The notes under the pieces are model-generated. The model was not told the DNA's origin. It was given only the letters and a program-made list of their open reading frames with translations, and made no database searches. Shown in pieces: positions 1 to 8,873 of a stretch of DNA of 64,000 nt (the first letter of the stretch is position 1; every line of letters begins with the position of its first letter). The position numbers were made by a program, and so were the translations under genes. This stretch comes from Acuticoccus sp. I52.16.1 (GTDB taxonomy: Bacteria > Pseudomonadota > Alphaproteobacteria > Rhizobiales > Amorphaceae): contig NZ_CP094828.1 of NCBI RefSeq assembly GCF_022865125.1, positions 2,315,219 to 2,379,218 on the forward strand, in the 5' to 3' direction.

Positions 1-1037
1 TCTTCTTCGCGGGCATCTCCGGCTCCGGCCCGGCGGATACGGCGGCGTTGGGGGCACCGCTGATTCCGGCGATGGAGAAACGCGGCTACAGTCGGGCCTT
101 CGCCAGCGCTCTCGTTGCGGCGACGGGGGCACTCGGCCTCGTCTTCCCGCCATCGCTCGGTTTTATCATCTACGGCGTCGTCGCGCGTGTTTCGGTCAGC
201 AAGCTGTTCGTGGCGGGCGTCCTGCCGGGGATCCTCCTGGCGTTGGCGCTCGCGGTCGTCGCCTACGTCAAGGCGCGCCGCAACGGGTGGGATCAAGGCG
301 ACGCGCCGGCGGCCGGCGTCGATGGCGGGGATTCGGTTGCAACCGCGCCGAACGAACTTGCATGCGGCTATGTTCGCAACGTCGCCCGCGCCTTCGGCCG
401 CGCCTTCTGGGGATTGCTCGCACCGGTGATCATACTCGGCGGCCTCTATGGTGGGGTTTTCACGCCGGGTGAAGTGGCGACCGCCGTCGTCATCTATGCG
501 CTGTTCGTCGCTGTCGTCGTGTACCGCGACCTGTCGGTTCGGGACGTCGCACGGATCATAATTCGGTCGGCCCGCACCACGGGCGTGATCATGATCATCG
601 TCGCCTCCGCCTCGGTGTTCTCCTTCCTCCTCAACACGCAAGGCATCGCGGCGGCCTTCGGCGGCATGCTGTCGACGCTGTCGGACAATCCGCTCCTCTT
701 CCTTCTGGCGGTGAACGTCATCGTCCTTGTCGCCGGCTGCGTGATCGACGGGATCTCCATTACCTACATCTTCGCGCCGATCATGCTGCCGATCGCGATA
801 CGCCTCGGGGTCGACCCGACACATTTCGGCGTGATCCTGCTCGTGAACATCGCGATCGGCCAGACGACGCCGCCGGTCGGTGTGAACCTCTTCGTCGCGT
901 GCGCGGTCGGCAGGGTGTCGCTGGCGCAAATCTCGCGGCAAATGCCGGTGATCTTCGTCGCGCAGCTCGTCACGCTCGCACTCGTGACGCTGGTCCCCGG
1001 CCTATCGCTCTGGTTGCCGCGAATGTTCGGCCTTTAA
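1..1037 (+). CDS. TRAP transporter large permease (DctM-like), 5'-truncated by window edge
   Basis: This is the C-terminal three-quarters of a DctM-family membrane subunit, which moves organic acids across the inner membrane using the sodium or proton gradient together with DctQ and a periplasmic binding protein. The frame is open from the first bases, where the family-typical segment AGISGSGPADTAALG is read, so the true start lies upstream. Several long hydrophobic helices follow, with the conserved stretches LVFPPSLGFIIYG and IGQTTPPVGVNLFV near the end. It is 11 bases ahead of the M24 peptidase gene, so it probably belongs to a catabolic operon whose first genes are outside the window. Substrate cannot be read from this sequence. 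Confidence 0.93.
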   Translation, partial: FFAGISGSGPADTAALGAPLIPAMEKRGYSRAFASALVAATGALGLVFPPSLGFIIYGVVARVSVSKLFVAGVLPGILLALALAVVAYVKARRNGWDQGDAPAAGVDGGDSVATAPNELACGYVRNVARAFGRAFWGLLAPVIILGGLYGGVFTPGEVATAVVIYALFVAVVVYRDLSVRDVARIIIRSARTTGVIMIIVASASVFSFLLNTQGIAAAFGGMLSTLSDNPLLFLLAVNVIVLVAGCVIDGISITYIFAPIMLPIAIRLGVDPTHFGVILLVNIAIGQTTPPVGVNLFVACAVGRVSLAQISRQMPVIFVAQLVTLALVTLVPGLSLWLPRMFGL

Positions 1038-1048
1038 AGGAATCCGCG

Positions 1049-2179
1049 ATGATGGATTATGCCAGCCACGCCGAGCGCGACCGCCGCTGGGCCGCGCTTC
1101 GGGTCGCGATGCGGGAGGATGGGCTCGACGCTCTCGTCGTGGCCGGATCGGACTTCCGCGGGCAGAAGGGTGGCCTGCGCTACGTCACCGACATGCAGCC
1201 TTTCCACCGCTTCGGTTATGCGGTGCTGCCTGTGGAGGGGGACCCCGTCGCCGTCCTGCACCCCGTCCTCGCCTACGACACGCTGAGCGACTGGGTGAGC
1301 GACAAGCGGTTCTCTCCGACCCCGGGGTCGACGCTGGCTCAGGTCATCGCCGCATTTCCGCGTCATCACCGGGTCGGCCTCGTTGCGATGGATCAGGCCA
1401 TGCGCGTCAGCGACCATGCCGCGTTGGTCGAAGCGCTGCCGATGACCCGGTTCGTCTCCGCGGACGCGATGTTCGAGCGGGTGCGCCGCTTCAAGAGCCC
1501 CGCCGAACTCGTCGGCGTTGCGGAGGCTGCCACCATCGCCGACGCCTGCTTTGCGCGACTTCTCGACATCGCGCGTCCGGGGCGAACCCATCTCGACGTT
1601 CACGCCGAAATGTTGCGGACGGCGACCGCGCTGGGCGCCGTCGAGACGCTTTTCCTGACGATGTACTCGGAGAAGGGGCCGGGTGGCGCCGTGCCGCGGA
1701 TCACAGCGCCGGCCGCGCGTGAGATCGCACCGGACGCGCCCTTCTGCTTCTCTCTGGAGTTGACCGGCCCATCGGGACATTGGGTCGAGTTCTGCCGCAT
1801 CGTCGGCTTTTCCGGCGCTTCGGCCGGCGAGATGGCCGAGCTTTGCGAGGCGAGCACGACAGCGGGCCTCAGGGCGCTCTGCCCCGGCACGGTCGGGCGC
1901 GAGGTGCAGCGCGCACTGGAGGAGGGGGTCGATCCCGCCTTCGAGGTGTGCCCTGCGTCCGGCCACGCCATCGGCCAGGACGTGATCGAGCAGCCGATGA
2001 TCGTCCGGGGCGATCCGGGTGAGCAAACCTTCGAGCCGGGGATGGTCGTCGCGCTTCACCCGATGATTCATTCGAAGCTTGCCGGACCGCTCGGTTACGT
2101 CGCCGATACCTTCGTCATGGAAGCCGAGCGGCCACGGCAACTGTCCCGCTTCCCCCGCCAGGCCTTCATGGCCCTATGA
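1049..2179 (+). CDS. M24 family metallopeptidase (Xaa-Pro aminopeptidase-like)
   Basis: A 376-residue cytosolic protein with the creatinase-like N-terminal domain (about residues 10-140) followed by a pita-bread M24 domain. Family members cleave Xaa-Pro or related C-N bonds, and relatives include creatinase and ectoine hydrolase. The C-terminal half shows the expected pattern: GHAIGQDVIEQP for the metal-ligand histidine region and EPGMVVALHP near the end. The usual two-metal ligand set looks only partly conserved, so a non-peptidase role is possible. The start is the ATG pair at 1049, preceded by AAAGGAA; a longer open frame upstream overlaps the permease and is unlikely. It overlaps the next SDR gene by four bases, and the TRAP context suggests work on an imported small molecule. 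Confidence 0.85.
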   Translation: MMDYASHAERDRRWAALRVAMREDGLDALVVAGSDFRGQKGGLRYVTDMQPFHRFGYAVLPVEGDPVAVLHPVLAYDTLSDWVSDKRFSPTPGSTLAQVIAAFPRHHRVGLVAMDQAMRVSDHAALVEALPMTRFVSADAMFERVRRFKSPAELVGVAEAATIADACFARLLDIARPGRTHLDVHAEMLRTATALGAVETLFLTMYSEKGPGGAVPRITAPAAREIAPDAPFCFSLELTGPSGHWVEFCRIVGFSGASAGEMAELCEASTTAGLRALCPGTVGREVQRALEEGVDPAFEVCPASGHAIGQDVIEQPMIVRGDPGEQTFEPGMVVALHPMIHSKLAGPLGYVADTFVMEAERPRQLSRFPRQAFMAL

Positions 2180-2940
2180 GGACCAAGTTCATGAAACCAC
2201 AGGACTGGACCGGCGCGACGGCGCTCGTGACCGGCGCGTCCAGCGGGATCGGCGCGGCCATAGTCCGGGCACTCGCGGGGATCGGGCTAACGGTCGTCGG
2301 GGTCGGTCGCGACGGCGCAGCGCTCGATGCCCTCGGCGGCGAATGTGGGATGATTCCCATCGCCTGTGACATCAGGGACCGGGAGCGAATGGCCGCCGAA
2401 CTGGCGCCCTATGCGGTCGACGTCCTCGTCAACAACGCGGGTGTGATCCCGTCCCACAGCAAGGTTCAGGATCAGCCCGTCCCGGACATCGACGCAATGA
2501 TCGACGTCAATTTCCGCGCGGCGGTGCTCCTGACGCAGCATTGCCTCGCGGGTATGCTGGAACGCCGGCGTGGACACATCGCCTTCATCGGCTCCAGCGC
2601 GGGCTTTGTCCCGCACGGCCAACTCGCAGTGTATGGGGCTACGAAAGCCGGCGTGTCGCTCTTCGCCCAGGCGCTGCGATGCGATCTACTCGGCACGAAC
2701 GTGCGTGTCACTGAGATCGCGCCGGGGCGCGTCGCGACCCGCCTCTATCGCGACGCGATGGACATGGAGGCGGCGCGCCGAACCTTCTACGAGGCCTACG
2801 AGCCGCTTCTCCCGGACGACGTGGCCGCAACACTGGTCGCGGCGCTGACCATGCCGGCGCACGTCGACCTGTCTCGGATTGACATTTTCCCGACGACGCA
2901 GGCGGTCGGTGGCTCTCAGATCGTCAGTCCGGATGTGTAG
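2176..2940 (+). CDS. SDR family NAD(P)-dependent oxidoreductase
   Basis: A 254-residue classical short-chain dehydrogenase. It has the cofactor motif TGASSGIG near residue 20, the NNAG motif around residue 85, a catalytic serine in FIGSSAG and the active-site YGATK tetrad element near residue 150. It is predicted to oxidise or reduce a hydroxyl/keto group with NAD(P)H in the cytosol. The ATG at 2176 overlaps the stop of the M24 gene as ATGA; a second ATG at 2191 (MKPQDW) is an equally good start. Translational coupling puts it in the same operon as the TRAP permease and peptidase. The substrate is unknown. Confidence 0.9.
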   Translation: MRTKFMKPQDWTGATALVTGASSGIGAAIVRALAGIGLTVVGVGRDGAALDALGGECGMIPIACDIRDRERMAAELAPYAVDVLVNNAGVIPSHSKVQDQPVPDIDAMIDVNFRAAVLLTQHCLAGMLERRRGHIAFIGSSAGFVPHGQLAVYGATKAGVSLFAQALRCDLLGTNVRVTEIAPGRVATRLYRDAMDMEAARRTFYEAYEPLLPDDVAATLVAALTMPAHVDLSRIDIFPTTQAVGGSQIVSPDV

Positions 2941-2981
2941 ACTCGCGTGGAACGAGGGACCCCGTTAGAGGGGAGAGTCGG

Positions 2982-3899
2982 TTACGGTCCCGGACGCTGC
3001 GCGACGGCATGTGCTGCGCCGCCCGCGAACAGCTCGTCCGCGACACGGCGCACGATCTCCTCGACCGCGAGCACCGCAGGGAGCCGAGTTCCGCGCAGCC
3101 TCGCAATGGTGACCTCGCGCGCAAGGCCGGCGATCGGCGCCTGAACGAGGTGTGCGTCGAGCGCCTGGCGCCGGCTCGCAGCGACGATGGCCGCGACCTC
3201 GCCCGTGGCGAGCAGCGCGGGCAGCGCGGTCGGCGCATCGACCTCCACCCTCGGCGCCACGGAAAGACTGCGCGCGGCGGCGGCCCGCTCGACCAGACGG
3301 CGAAGACCATGCCGCGGGCTCGGGAGGGCGAGCGGCAGGGCGAGCGCGGCCTCGATCGTCACCGCGTGATCCGCCACCAACGTCTGCGAGCCGACGAGGA
3401 CGAGGTCATCGCGCCAGAACGGCCCCGCGGCGTGGATCGGCAGAATCTCGTCGCGGTAGAGCGATGCGAGATCGAGCGTTCCCGACGCGAGGCCATCTGC
3501 CAGATCGCCGCTTTGCGCACCGACCAGCGTGAGGCCGACATCGGGAAACCGGGCCGCCACCTCGGCGACGGTCGGAGGCGCGATCGAGGGTGCCAGGCTC
3601 GCGAGAAGCCCCAGCCGCACCCGGCCACGGATCGCGGAAGTCGGCACTTTGATCCCACGCTCGAGCGCACGCAGCGAGGCGAGCACCTGCTCGGCCCGAC
3701 GCGACAGTTCGCGTCCCTTTTCGGTCGGATGCATTCCGCGGCCGTCGCGCTCGAAGAGGCGGCACCCGTACTCGGCCTCGAGCGCGGCGACGTCGGCGGT
3801 GAGAGCGGAGGGTACCGTGCCAAGAAGCCGGGCGGCCTTGGTCGCGCTGCCGGTTTCGGCGATGACGATGACGCTGCGCAGATGACGGAAGGTCGGCAT
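2982..3899 (-). CDS. LysR family transcriptional regulator
   Basis: A DNA-binding activator/repressor of about 305 residues. The N-terminal winged helix reads MPTFRHLRSVIVIAETGS and continues through ATKAARLLGTVPSALTADVAALE, a LysR helix-turn-helix with the usual A-A-x-x-L spacing, followed by the linker RLFERDGRGMHPTEKG. The remainder is the periplasmic-binding-like effector domain. I start at 3899 because the helix-turn-helix begins there; the open frame extends 23 codons further upstream without homology-like sequence. It faces the preceding SDR operon tail-to-tail, so whether it controls that operon or its own upstream neighbour is not resolved by position. Confidence 0.9.
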   Translation of the reverse strand: MPTFRHLRSVIVIAETGSATKAARLLGTVPSALTADVAALEAEYGCRLFERDGRGMHPTEKGRELSRRAEQVLASLRALERGIKVPTSAIRGRVRLGLLASLAPSIAPPTVAEVAARFPDVGLTLVGAQSGDLADGLASGTLDLASLYRDEILPIHAAGPFWRDDLVLVGSQTLVADHAVTIEAALALPLALPSPRHGLRRLVERAAAARSLSVAPRVEVDAPTALPALLATGEVAAIVAASRRQALDAHLVQAPIAGLAREVTIARLRGTRLPAVLAVEEIVRRVADELFAGGAAHAVAQRPGP

Positions 3900-4124
3900 C
3901 AAGCCAGCATAACAGACATTACAAATTCTGAAATCTGCTAGTACCCCACCGCGCGTTCCGGGCAGCACCTCTCTGACTTAGGGTCCGATGATCGAGCCAG
4001 GTGGAGGATCGACCTTATCTCCGGCAGCCGGAGGACGGGTCGGCAGAACGCTTCGCCAGCTCCGGGGGAAGCAATGAGCGTACGGATGAGATTGCGCCGC
4101 GCGAGCGTCGCCGTCGTCGCCCTG

Positions 4125-5009
4125 TCACACGGACTGAGCGATCGCCTCCAGGGTGGCGGCGCGAACCGCCATCATCTCGCGGCTCGGCGGTCGCACGGCG
4201 AGGTGGGCGAGCGCCAGGGTGCGGGTGAGCCGCGGGCGCAGGATCGGCTGGACGACGAGCAGCCCGGCCGCGACCTCGGGCGCGACGGAGAAGGCCGGCA
4301 GGATCGAGTGCCCGAGCCCCGCCGCGACCAGCTTCTTGATCGCCGACACGCTGTCGAGTTCGACCGCCACCGCGAGCTTCAGCCCCAGCCGGGCGGTCTG
4401 CGCATCGAGGATGCGGCGCAGACCGCTGCTGGGGCCGGGCAGGATCAGCTTGATCCGCTGAACCGCCGCAAGGTCGGCGCCGTCGGCGACCGGTGCGTCG
4501 CGCGCGCTGACGAAGCAAAGGGGCTCCTCGACCAGCGGCTCGGATGCGAGCCCGCTCACGTCGGCGCCCGCGTAGATGATCGCGTAGTCGGCGGAGCGGC
4601 TCCGCACGAGATCGGCGGAAACCGGGCTCAGCGCCTCAATCACCCGCAGCTTCAACTCCGGGAAACGGGCGTCGACGATCGACAGGATGCGCGGCAGCAG
4701 GGAATCGCCGACGCTCACGGGGAGCGCGAGACTGACCGTTCCGCTCGGCGCCGCCTCGTCCCGCAGCGCCTCGCCGATGGCGTCGAGGTCGGCGAGGATG
4801 AGCGCGGCTTCGAGGGCGAGGCGGTGTCCAGACGTCGTCGGCCGCACGCCGCGCCCCGTCCGCACGAGCAGAGGTTGCCCCAGCTCGTCCTCGAGCCGGC
4901 GGATCTGCCGGCTCACTGCCGGTTGCGAGAGACCGAGCGATTGGGCGGCGCGCGAGATGCTCGCGAGCTCTACGGTGCGGACGAAGTAGCGCAGCCCGTC
5001 GACTTCCAA
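4125..5009 (-). CDS. LysR family transcriptional regulator, divergent from the RuBisCO-like operon
   Basis: A LysR regulator of about 294 residues, with the helix-turn-helix segment SISRAAQSLGLSQPAVSRQI followed by RRLEDELGQPLLVRTGRGV, then a substrate-binding domain. I choose the TTG at 5009 (EVDGLRYFVR follows) because GGAGG sits seven bases upstream and LysR proteins normally begin this close to the helix-turn-helix; the open frame itself extends to 5066. The gene is divergently arranged with the RuBisCO-like protein gene across about 115 bases. That is the classic layout for a LysR protein controlling the adjacent operon in response to its sugar-acid substrate or an intermediate. Confidence 0.9.
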   Translation of the reverse strand: MEVDGLRYFVRTVELASISRAAQSLGLSQPAVSRQIRRLEDELGQPLLVRTGRGVRPTTSGHRLALEAALILADLDAIGEALRDEAAPSGTVSLALPVSVGDSLLPRILSIVDARFPELKLRVIEALSPVSADLVRSRSADYAIIYAGADVSGLASEPLVEEPLCFVSARDAPVADGADLAAVQRIKLILPGPSSGLRRILDAQTARLGLKLAVAVELDSVSAIKKLVAAGLGHSILPAFSVAPEVAAGLLVVQPILRPRLTRTLALAHLAVRPPSREMMAVRAATLEAIAQSV

Positions 5010-5125
5010 GACATGCCCTCCCGCCGTGCGCCCTCGCGAGCATACCGCCGAGGGGCGGCGCGACAAGGTGCGCCCGCCGAACGAATGCGCGAGCCCTCAG
5101 CCCGAGAAGCATCGAAGAGAACAGC

Positions 5126-6379
5126 ATGAGCGTCGAACGGATCGAAGCCGACTACCTCATCGAGACCGCCTACGAGCCTCAGGTCGCGGCAGAGACCATG
5201 GCCGGCGAGCAGTCGAGCGGCACGTTCCGCCCGGTGCCGGGCGAGACGGAGGAGCTGAAGGCGCGCGCCGCGGCCCGGGTCGAGCGGCTCGAGATCGTCG
5301 GTACCGCAGAGGCGCCGTCGCTTCCGACCGCCGGCGTCGCCGCCGACGCGAAGGTGACGCGGGCGCAGGTCACGCTGTCCTGGCCGATCGACAATCTCGG
5401 CCCGTCGCTGCCGAACCTGATGGCGACCGTCTCCGGCAATCTCTCCGAGTTGAAGCAGGTGTCGGGCCTGCGTGTGCTCGACATCCGCCTTCCGGACGTC
5501 TTCGCGGAGGCCTACCAGGGACCGCAGTTCGGCGTCGCGGGAACGCGGCGGCTCGCCGGGGTCGCCGAGGGGCCGTTGATCGGCACGATCGTCAAACCCA
5601 GCGTCGGCTTCAGCCCTGCCGAGACCGCGGCGCTGGTGAAGACGCTCGCCGAGGCCGGCATCGACTTCATCAAGGACGACGAGCTGCAATCCGACGGACC
5701 GTCCTGCCCGTTCGAGGCGCGTGTCGAGGCGGTGATGGCGGTGATCGACGAGGTCGCCGACCGCACCGGCAAGAAGTTGATGTACGCGTTCAACCTGACA
5801 GGCGAGCTCGACCAGATGCGCCGCCGCCACGACCTCGTCATGCGGCTCGGCGGAACCTGCGTGATGGCGAGCCTCAACTCTGTCGGACTCGTCGGCTTCG
5901 TCGAGCTGCGCCGGCACGCGGCTTTGCCGATCCACGCCCATCGCAACGGCTGGGGCTACCTCTCGCGCCATCCGCTGCTCGGCTGGTCGTACCTCGCCTG
6001 GCAGAAGTTCTGGCGCCTCGCGGGAGCCGACCACATGCACGTCAACGGCCTGCGCAACAAGTTCTCGGAGCCGGACGAAAGCGTCATCGCTTCCGCGAAG
6101 GAGTGCCTCACGCCGATGTTCGAGGCCAAGCCGTGCACCGTGATGCCGGTGTTCTCGTCGGGGCAGACGGCCTTGCAGGCACCGGACACCTTCGCGGCGA
6201 TCGGAACCGACGACCTCATGTATCTCGCCGGCGGCGGAATCATGGCTCATCCCGGCGGTCCGGCCGACGGTCTCGCCAGCCTGCGGCAGGGGTGGGAGGC
6301 CGCCATGGCCGGCATCCCTCTGGACGTATACGCCAGAGACCACGGGCCGCTGGCGGAAGCGATGAAGACGTACGCATGA
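5126..6379 (+). CDS. RuBisCO-like protein (type III/IV RLP; candidate 3-oxo-isoapionate-4-phosphate transcarboxylase/hydrolase)
   Basis: A 417-residue RuBisCO large-subunit family protein. The N-terminal alpha/beta domain is followed by a TIM barrel that keeps the K in GTIVKPSVG (residue 157) and the metal-binding signature KDDE (residues 183-186), whose lysine is carbamylated in RuBisCO. It lacks the full RuBisCO residue set, so CO2 fixation is not expected. In characterised relatives, an RLP next to a DUF1537 kinase cleaves a phosphorylated 3-oxo sugar acid in apiose/apionate breakdown. Here it overlaps that kinase gene by four bases and shares an operon with a TRAP transporter. The family is clear; the exact substrate is inferred from context. 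Confidence 0.85.
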   Translation: MSVERIEADYLIETAYEPQVAAETMAGEQSSGTFRPVPGETEELKARAAARVERLEIVGTAEAPSLPTAGVAADAKVTRAQVTLSWPIDNLGPSLPNLMATVSGNLSELKQVSGLRVLDIRLPDVFAEAYQGPQFGVAGTRRLAGVAEGPLIGTIVKPSVGFSPAETAALVKTLAEAGIDFIKDDELQSDGPSCPFEARVEAVMAVIDEVADRTGKKLMYAFNLTGELDQMRRRHDLVMRLGGTCVMASLNSVGLVGFVELRRHAALPIHAHRNGWGYLSRHPLLGWSYLAWQKFWRLAGADHMHVNGLRNKFSEPDESVIASAKECLTPMFEAKPCTVMPVFSSGQTALQAPDTFAAIGTDDLMYLAGGGIMAHPGGPADGLASLRQGWEAAMAGIPLDVYARDHGPLAEAMKTYA

Positions 6380-7743
6380 GTCCTCTGCCCACCGATCGGC
6401 CGTTGCTCGCCTGGTACGGCGACGATTTCACCGGCGCTTCCGGCGTGCTCGAGGCGATGACCTTCGGCGGCGTCGGCGCGGTGCTGTTCCTGGGGCTCCC
6501 CACAGCCGACCAGCTCGCCCGCTTCGCCGGCTATGGCGCGGTCGGTATCGCCGGCATCGCCCGCTCCCAGAGCCCGGCTTGGATGGATCGCGAGCTGCCG
6601 CCGGTGTTCCGCTTCCTGGAGGGGCTCGGCGCGGCGATCACCCAATACAAAGTGTGCTCGACGTTCGATTCCTCGCCGACCGTGGGCTCGATCGGGCACG
6701 CCTACGACCTCGCCGCCCCGATCCTGGCTGGGCGCTGGACGCCGATGCTCGTCGCCGCGCCCGGCAACAGCCGCTTCCAGGTGTTCGGCAACCTGTTCGC
6801 TTCGGTCGGCGCGACCGGCTATCGCATCGACCGCCACCCGACGATGAGCCGCCACCCGGTGACGCCGATGACCGAGGCCGACCTCGGTCGCCACCTCGCG
6901 CGCCAGACGGACGCCGAGATCGGTCTCGTCGACATCGTCGCGATGCGGCGCGGCACGGCCGGCGAGGCGCTGGCAAGGGAGCTGGAGCGCGGCGCCAGGA
7001 TTGTCTCGCTCGACGTAATCGATCCGGAGACATTGGCCGAAGCCGGGCGCCTGGTTTGGGAGACCCGTGGCCAACGGCTGTTCGCGATCGCCTCGCAGGG
7101 GCTGAACTATGCGCTCCTCGCCCACTGGTACGCTGCCGGGCTGCTCGCCGAGCCGGCCGCGCCGCCGGTGATGCCGCGCGCCGCGCGGATCGCGTGCGTC
7201 TCCGGCTCCTGCTCACCGGTGACGGCCGATCAGATCGCCTGGGCCGAGACGAACGGGTTCCGTGCCATCCGGCTCGACGTCGCGCCCGCGGCGGTCGGGG
7301 GCCGGCCGTGGCAGGCCGCGCTCGCGGCGGCGGCCGACAGCGCGGCCGCGGCGGCGTCCGAGGGCGCCGACCCGCTAGTGTTCACCGCGCGCGGCCCGGA
7401 CGATGGCGCGGTCGCCGCCCTGAACGCGGCGATCGCGGTCGCCGGCGCCGACACCGGTGCGGTGAACGCGTTGATCGGCCAGGGACTCGGCCGTCTGCTC
7501 GCCGACGTGCTCGCCCGCACCGGGGCGCGGCGCGGCATCATCGCCGGCGGCGACACCTCGAGCCACGCCACCACGGAGCTCGGCGTCTACGCGCTGACCG
7601 CGCTGGCGCCGACCGATACGCCAGGCGCCGCACTGTTCCGCGCCCACGCCGACGCGCCTGAAGCGGACGGCCTCGAGGTCGCCCTGAAGGGCGGTCAGAT
7701 GGGCAGCCCAGACTACTTCGGGCGCATGCGGGGTGGTGCCTAG
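6376..7743 (+). CDS. Four-carbon acid sugar kinase family protein (DUF1537; OiaK/OtnK/DtnK-like)
   Basis: A 455-residue ATP-dependent kinase of the DUF1537 superfamily, which phosphorylates four-carbon acid sugars or 3-oxo-isoapionate. The N-terminal substrate domain begins with the signature WYGDDFTGAS (about residues 13-22). The C-terminal nucleotide domain carries AGGDTSS and the closing motif ALKGGQMGSPDYFG. The ATG at 6376 overlaps the RLP stop, so the two are translationally coupled and probably act in sequence: this kinase makes the phosphorylated intermediate that the RLP splits. The open frame extends far upstream inside the RLP gene, but that part is an out-of-frame shadow. Confidence 0.9.
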   Translation: MSPLPTDRPLLAWYGDDFTGASGVLEAMTFGGVGAVLFLGLPTADQLARFAGYGAVGIAGIARSQSPAWMDRELPPVFRFLEGLGAAITQYKVCSTFDSSPTVGSIGHAYDLAAPILAGRWTPMLVAAPGNSRFQVFGNLFASVGATGYRIDRHPTMSRHPVTPMTEADLGRHLARQTDAEIGLVDIVAMRRGTAGEALARELERGARIVSLDVIDPETLAEAGRLVWETRGQRLFAIASQGLNYALLAHWYAAGLLAEPAAPPVMPRAARIACVSGSCSPVTADQIAWAETNGFRAIRLDVAPAAVGGRPWQAALAAAADSAAAAASEGADPLVFTARGPDDGAVAALNAAIAVAGADTGAVNALIGQGLGRLLADVLARTGARRGIIAGGDTSSHATTELGVYALTALAPTDTPGAALFRAHADAPEADGLEVALKGGQMGSPDYFGRMRGGA

Positions 7744-7815
7744 GCCCACCCCACGACGAACCGCCGGGCGCTCGCCGGCGCGCAACCAGAAAACACCTCA
7801 GGGAGGACGGACGAA

Positions 7816-8775
7816 ATGAAACACCTGATCTTGGCGGCACTCGCCGCCGGCCTCATGTCCACCGCGGCGCACGCCCAGGACGTCGCGATCGCGGTCCACG
7901 TCGACCCTTCGAACGTGATGTACAAGCTGGCTGAGAAGATGGCCGCCGGTATTGAGGAGAAGTCGGGCGGCGCGATGTCCACGGCGGTGCTCGGCGCCGA
8001 GGTGGGAGGCGAACGCGACCAGCTCGAGGCCGGCTCGAGCGGCGAGTACCAGATCGTTCTCGGCGGCTCGGTGCCGATGTCGCTCTACGCACCGAAATAT
8101 GCCGCGTCCGACATGCCGTTCGTCTGGTCTTCCTCGGACGAGGCGCGCCAGGTCTATGAAGGCGACATGGGCGCTGCCGTGCAGAAGGCGTTCGAGGAGA
8201 ACGCCAACCTGCATCTCCTCGGCCTGTCGCTGCGCAACCCACGCGTCCTGACGTCGAATTCCGCGGTCAACGGGCCGGAGGACGTGAAGGGCGTGCGGAT
8301 GCGCGTGCCGGAGGTGAAGACCTGGATCGACGTGTGGTCGGGGATCGGCGCGCTGCCGAGCCCGATCGCCTGGCCCGAGGTCTACACCTCGCTGCAGACC
8401 GGCGTCATCGACATGGAGGAGAATCCGGTCGAGATCATCTATTCGGCAAAGCTGTTCGAGGTGCAGAGCCACGTCGCGAAGACGAACCACGTCTATTCGT
8501 TCTTCCACTGGCTGGCCAACAACGAGTGGTACCAGGGCCTGTCGGACGACGACCGTGCCATCGTCGACGCCGCCGCCGAAGAAGCGATCGCCTGGGGCGA
8601 CGTCCAGGTCACGCAGAGCGCTGACGAGCTCTACGCGAAGCTGGAGGAGGCAGGGATGGAGGTGACTGAGCCCGATCTCGCCGCCTTTCGCGCGCTCGCC
8701 AAGCCGGCGGTGGAGAACGCAGCGGCGAATTTCGCCCCGGAGGTCCGCGACTACGTCCTCTCCAAGCTGAACTGA
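7816..8775 (+). CDS. TRAP transporter substrate-binding protein (DctP family)
   Basis: A 319-residue periplasmic solute receptor. Residues 1-21 form a Sec signal peptide ending in AAHAQ. The mature protein shows DctP features, including the conserved region DVKGVRMRVPEV with the carboxylate-binding arginine and the segment WPEVYTSLQTGVIDMEENP. It captures a carboxylate-bearing ligand and delivers it to DctQ/DctM encoded downstream. AGGGAGGA lies just ahead of the ATG. Position after the kinase suggests the ligand is the sugar acid handled by the kinase and RLP. Confidence 0.93.
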   Translation: MKHLILAALAAGLMSTAAHAQDVAIAVHVDPSNVMYKLAEKMAAGIEEKSGGAMSTAVLGAEVGGERDQLEAGSSGEYQIVLGGSVPMSLYAPKYAASDMPFVWSSSDEARQVYEGDMGAAVQKAFEENANLHLLGLSLRNPRVLTSNSAVNGPEDVKGVRMRVPEVKTWIDVWSGIGALPSPIAWPEVYTSLQTGVIDMEENPVEIIYSAKLFEVQSHVAKTNHVYSFFHWLANNEWYQGLSDDDRAIVDAAAEEAIAWGDVQVTQSADELYAKLEEAGMEVTEPDLAAFRALAKPAVENAAANFAPEVRDYVLSKLN

Positions 8776-8795
8776 TCCGGGCCAGCGCGAACATC

Positions 8796-8820
8796 GGGGC
8801 CGGCCTCGGCCGGCCCCTTT
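8796..8820 (+). terminator. GC-rich hairpin with short T run after dctP-like gene
   Basis: GGGGCCGG (8796-8803) can pair perfectly with CCGGCCCC (8810-8817), with a six-base loop, and three T residues follow. It lies 20 bases past the dctP-like stop and 54 bases before the DctQ-like start, inside one operon. That position suits partial termination or 3' stabilisation, so the abundant binding protein is made in excess over the membrane subunits. The T run is short, so full termination is doubtful. Confidence 0.55.
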
Positions 8821-8873
8821 CGCCGTCACCTCGCGACCCGCCACCGCGGGCGGGCTCGCCGCATCGGGGTCAT

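Noticed and set aside
1034..2140. 368-codon open frame antisense to the M24 peptidase gene
   Set aside because: The plus strand carries recognisable peptidase motifs and operon overlaps; the antisense translation has none and has typical shadow composition.
4970..6343. 457-codon antisense open frame across the RuBisCO-like gene
   Set aside because: It is His/Arg/Asp-rich without motifs, opposite a clear RLP gene with conserved active-site residues.
5126..6379. True RuBisCO large subunit
   Set aside because: It is shorter, lacks the full active-site set and has no small-subunit or phosphoribulokinase gene nearby. The DUF1537 kinase neighbour supports a RuBisCO-like role.
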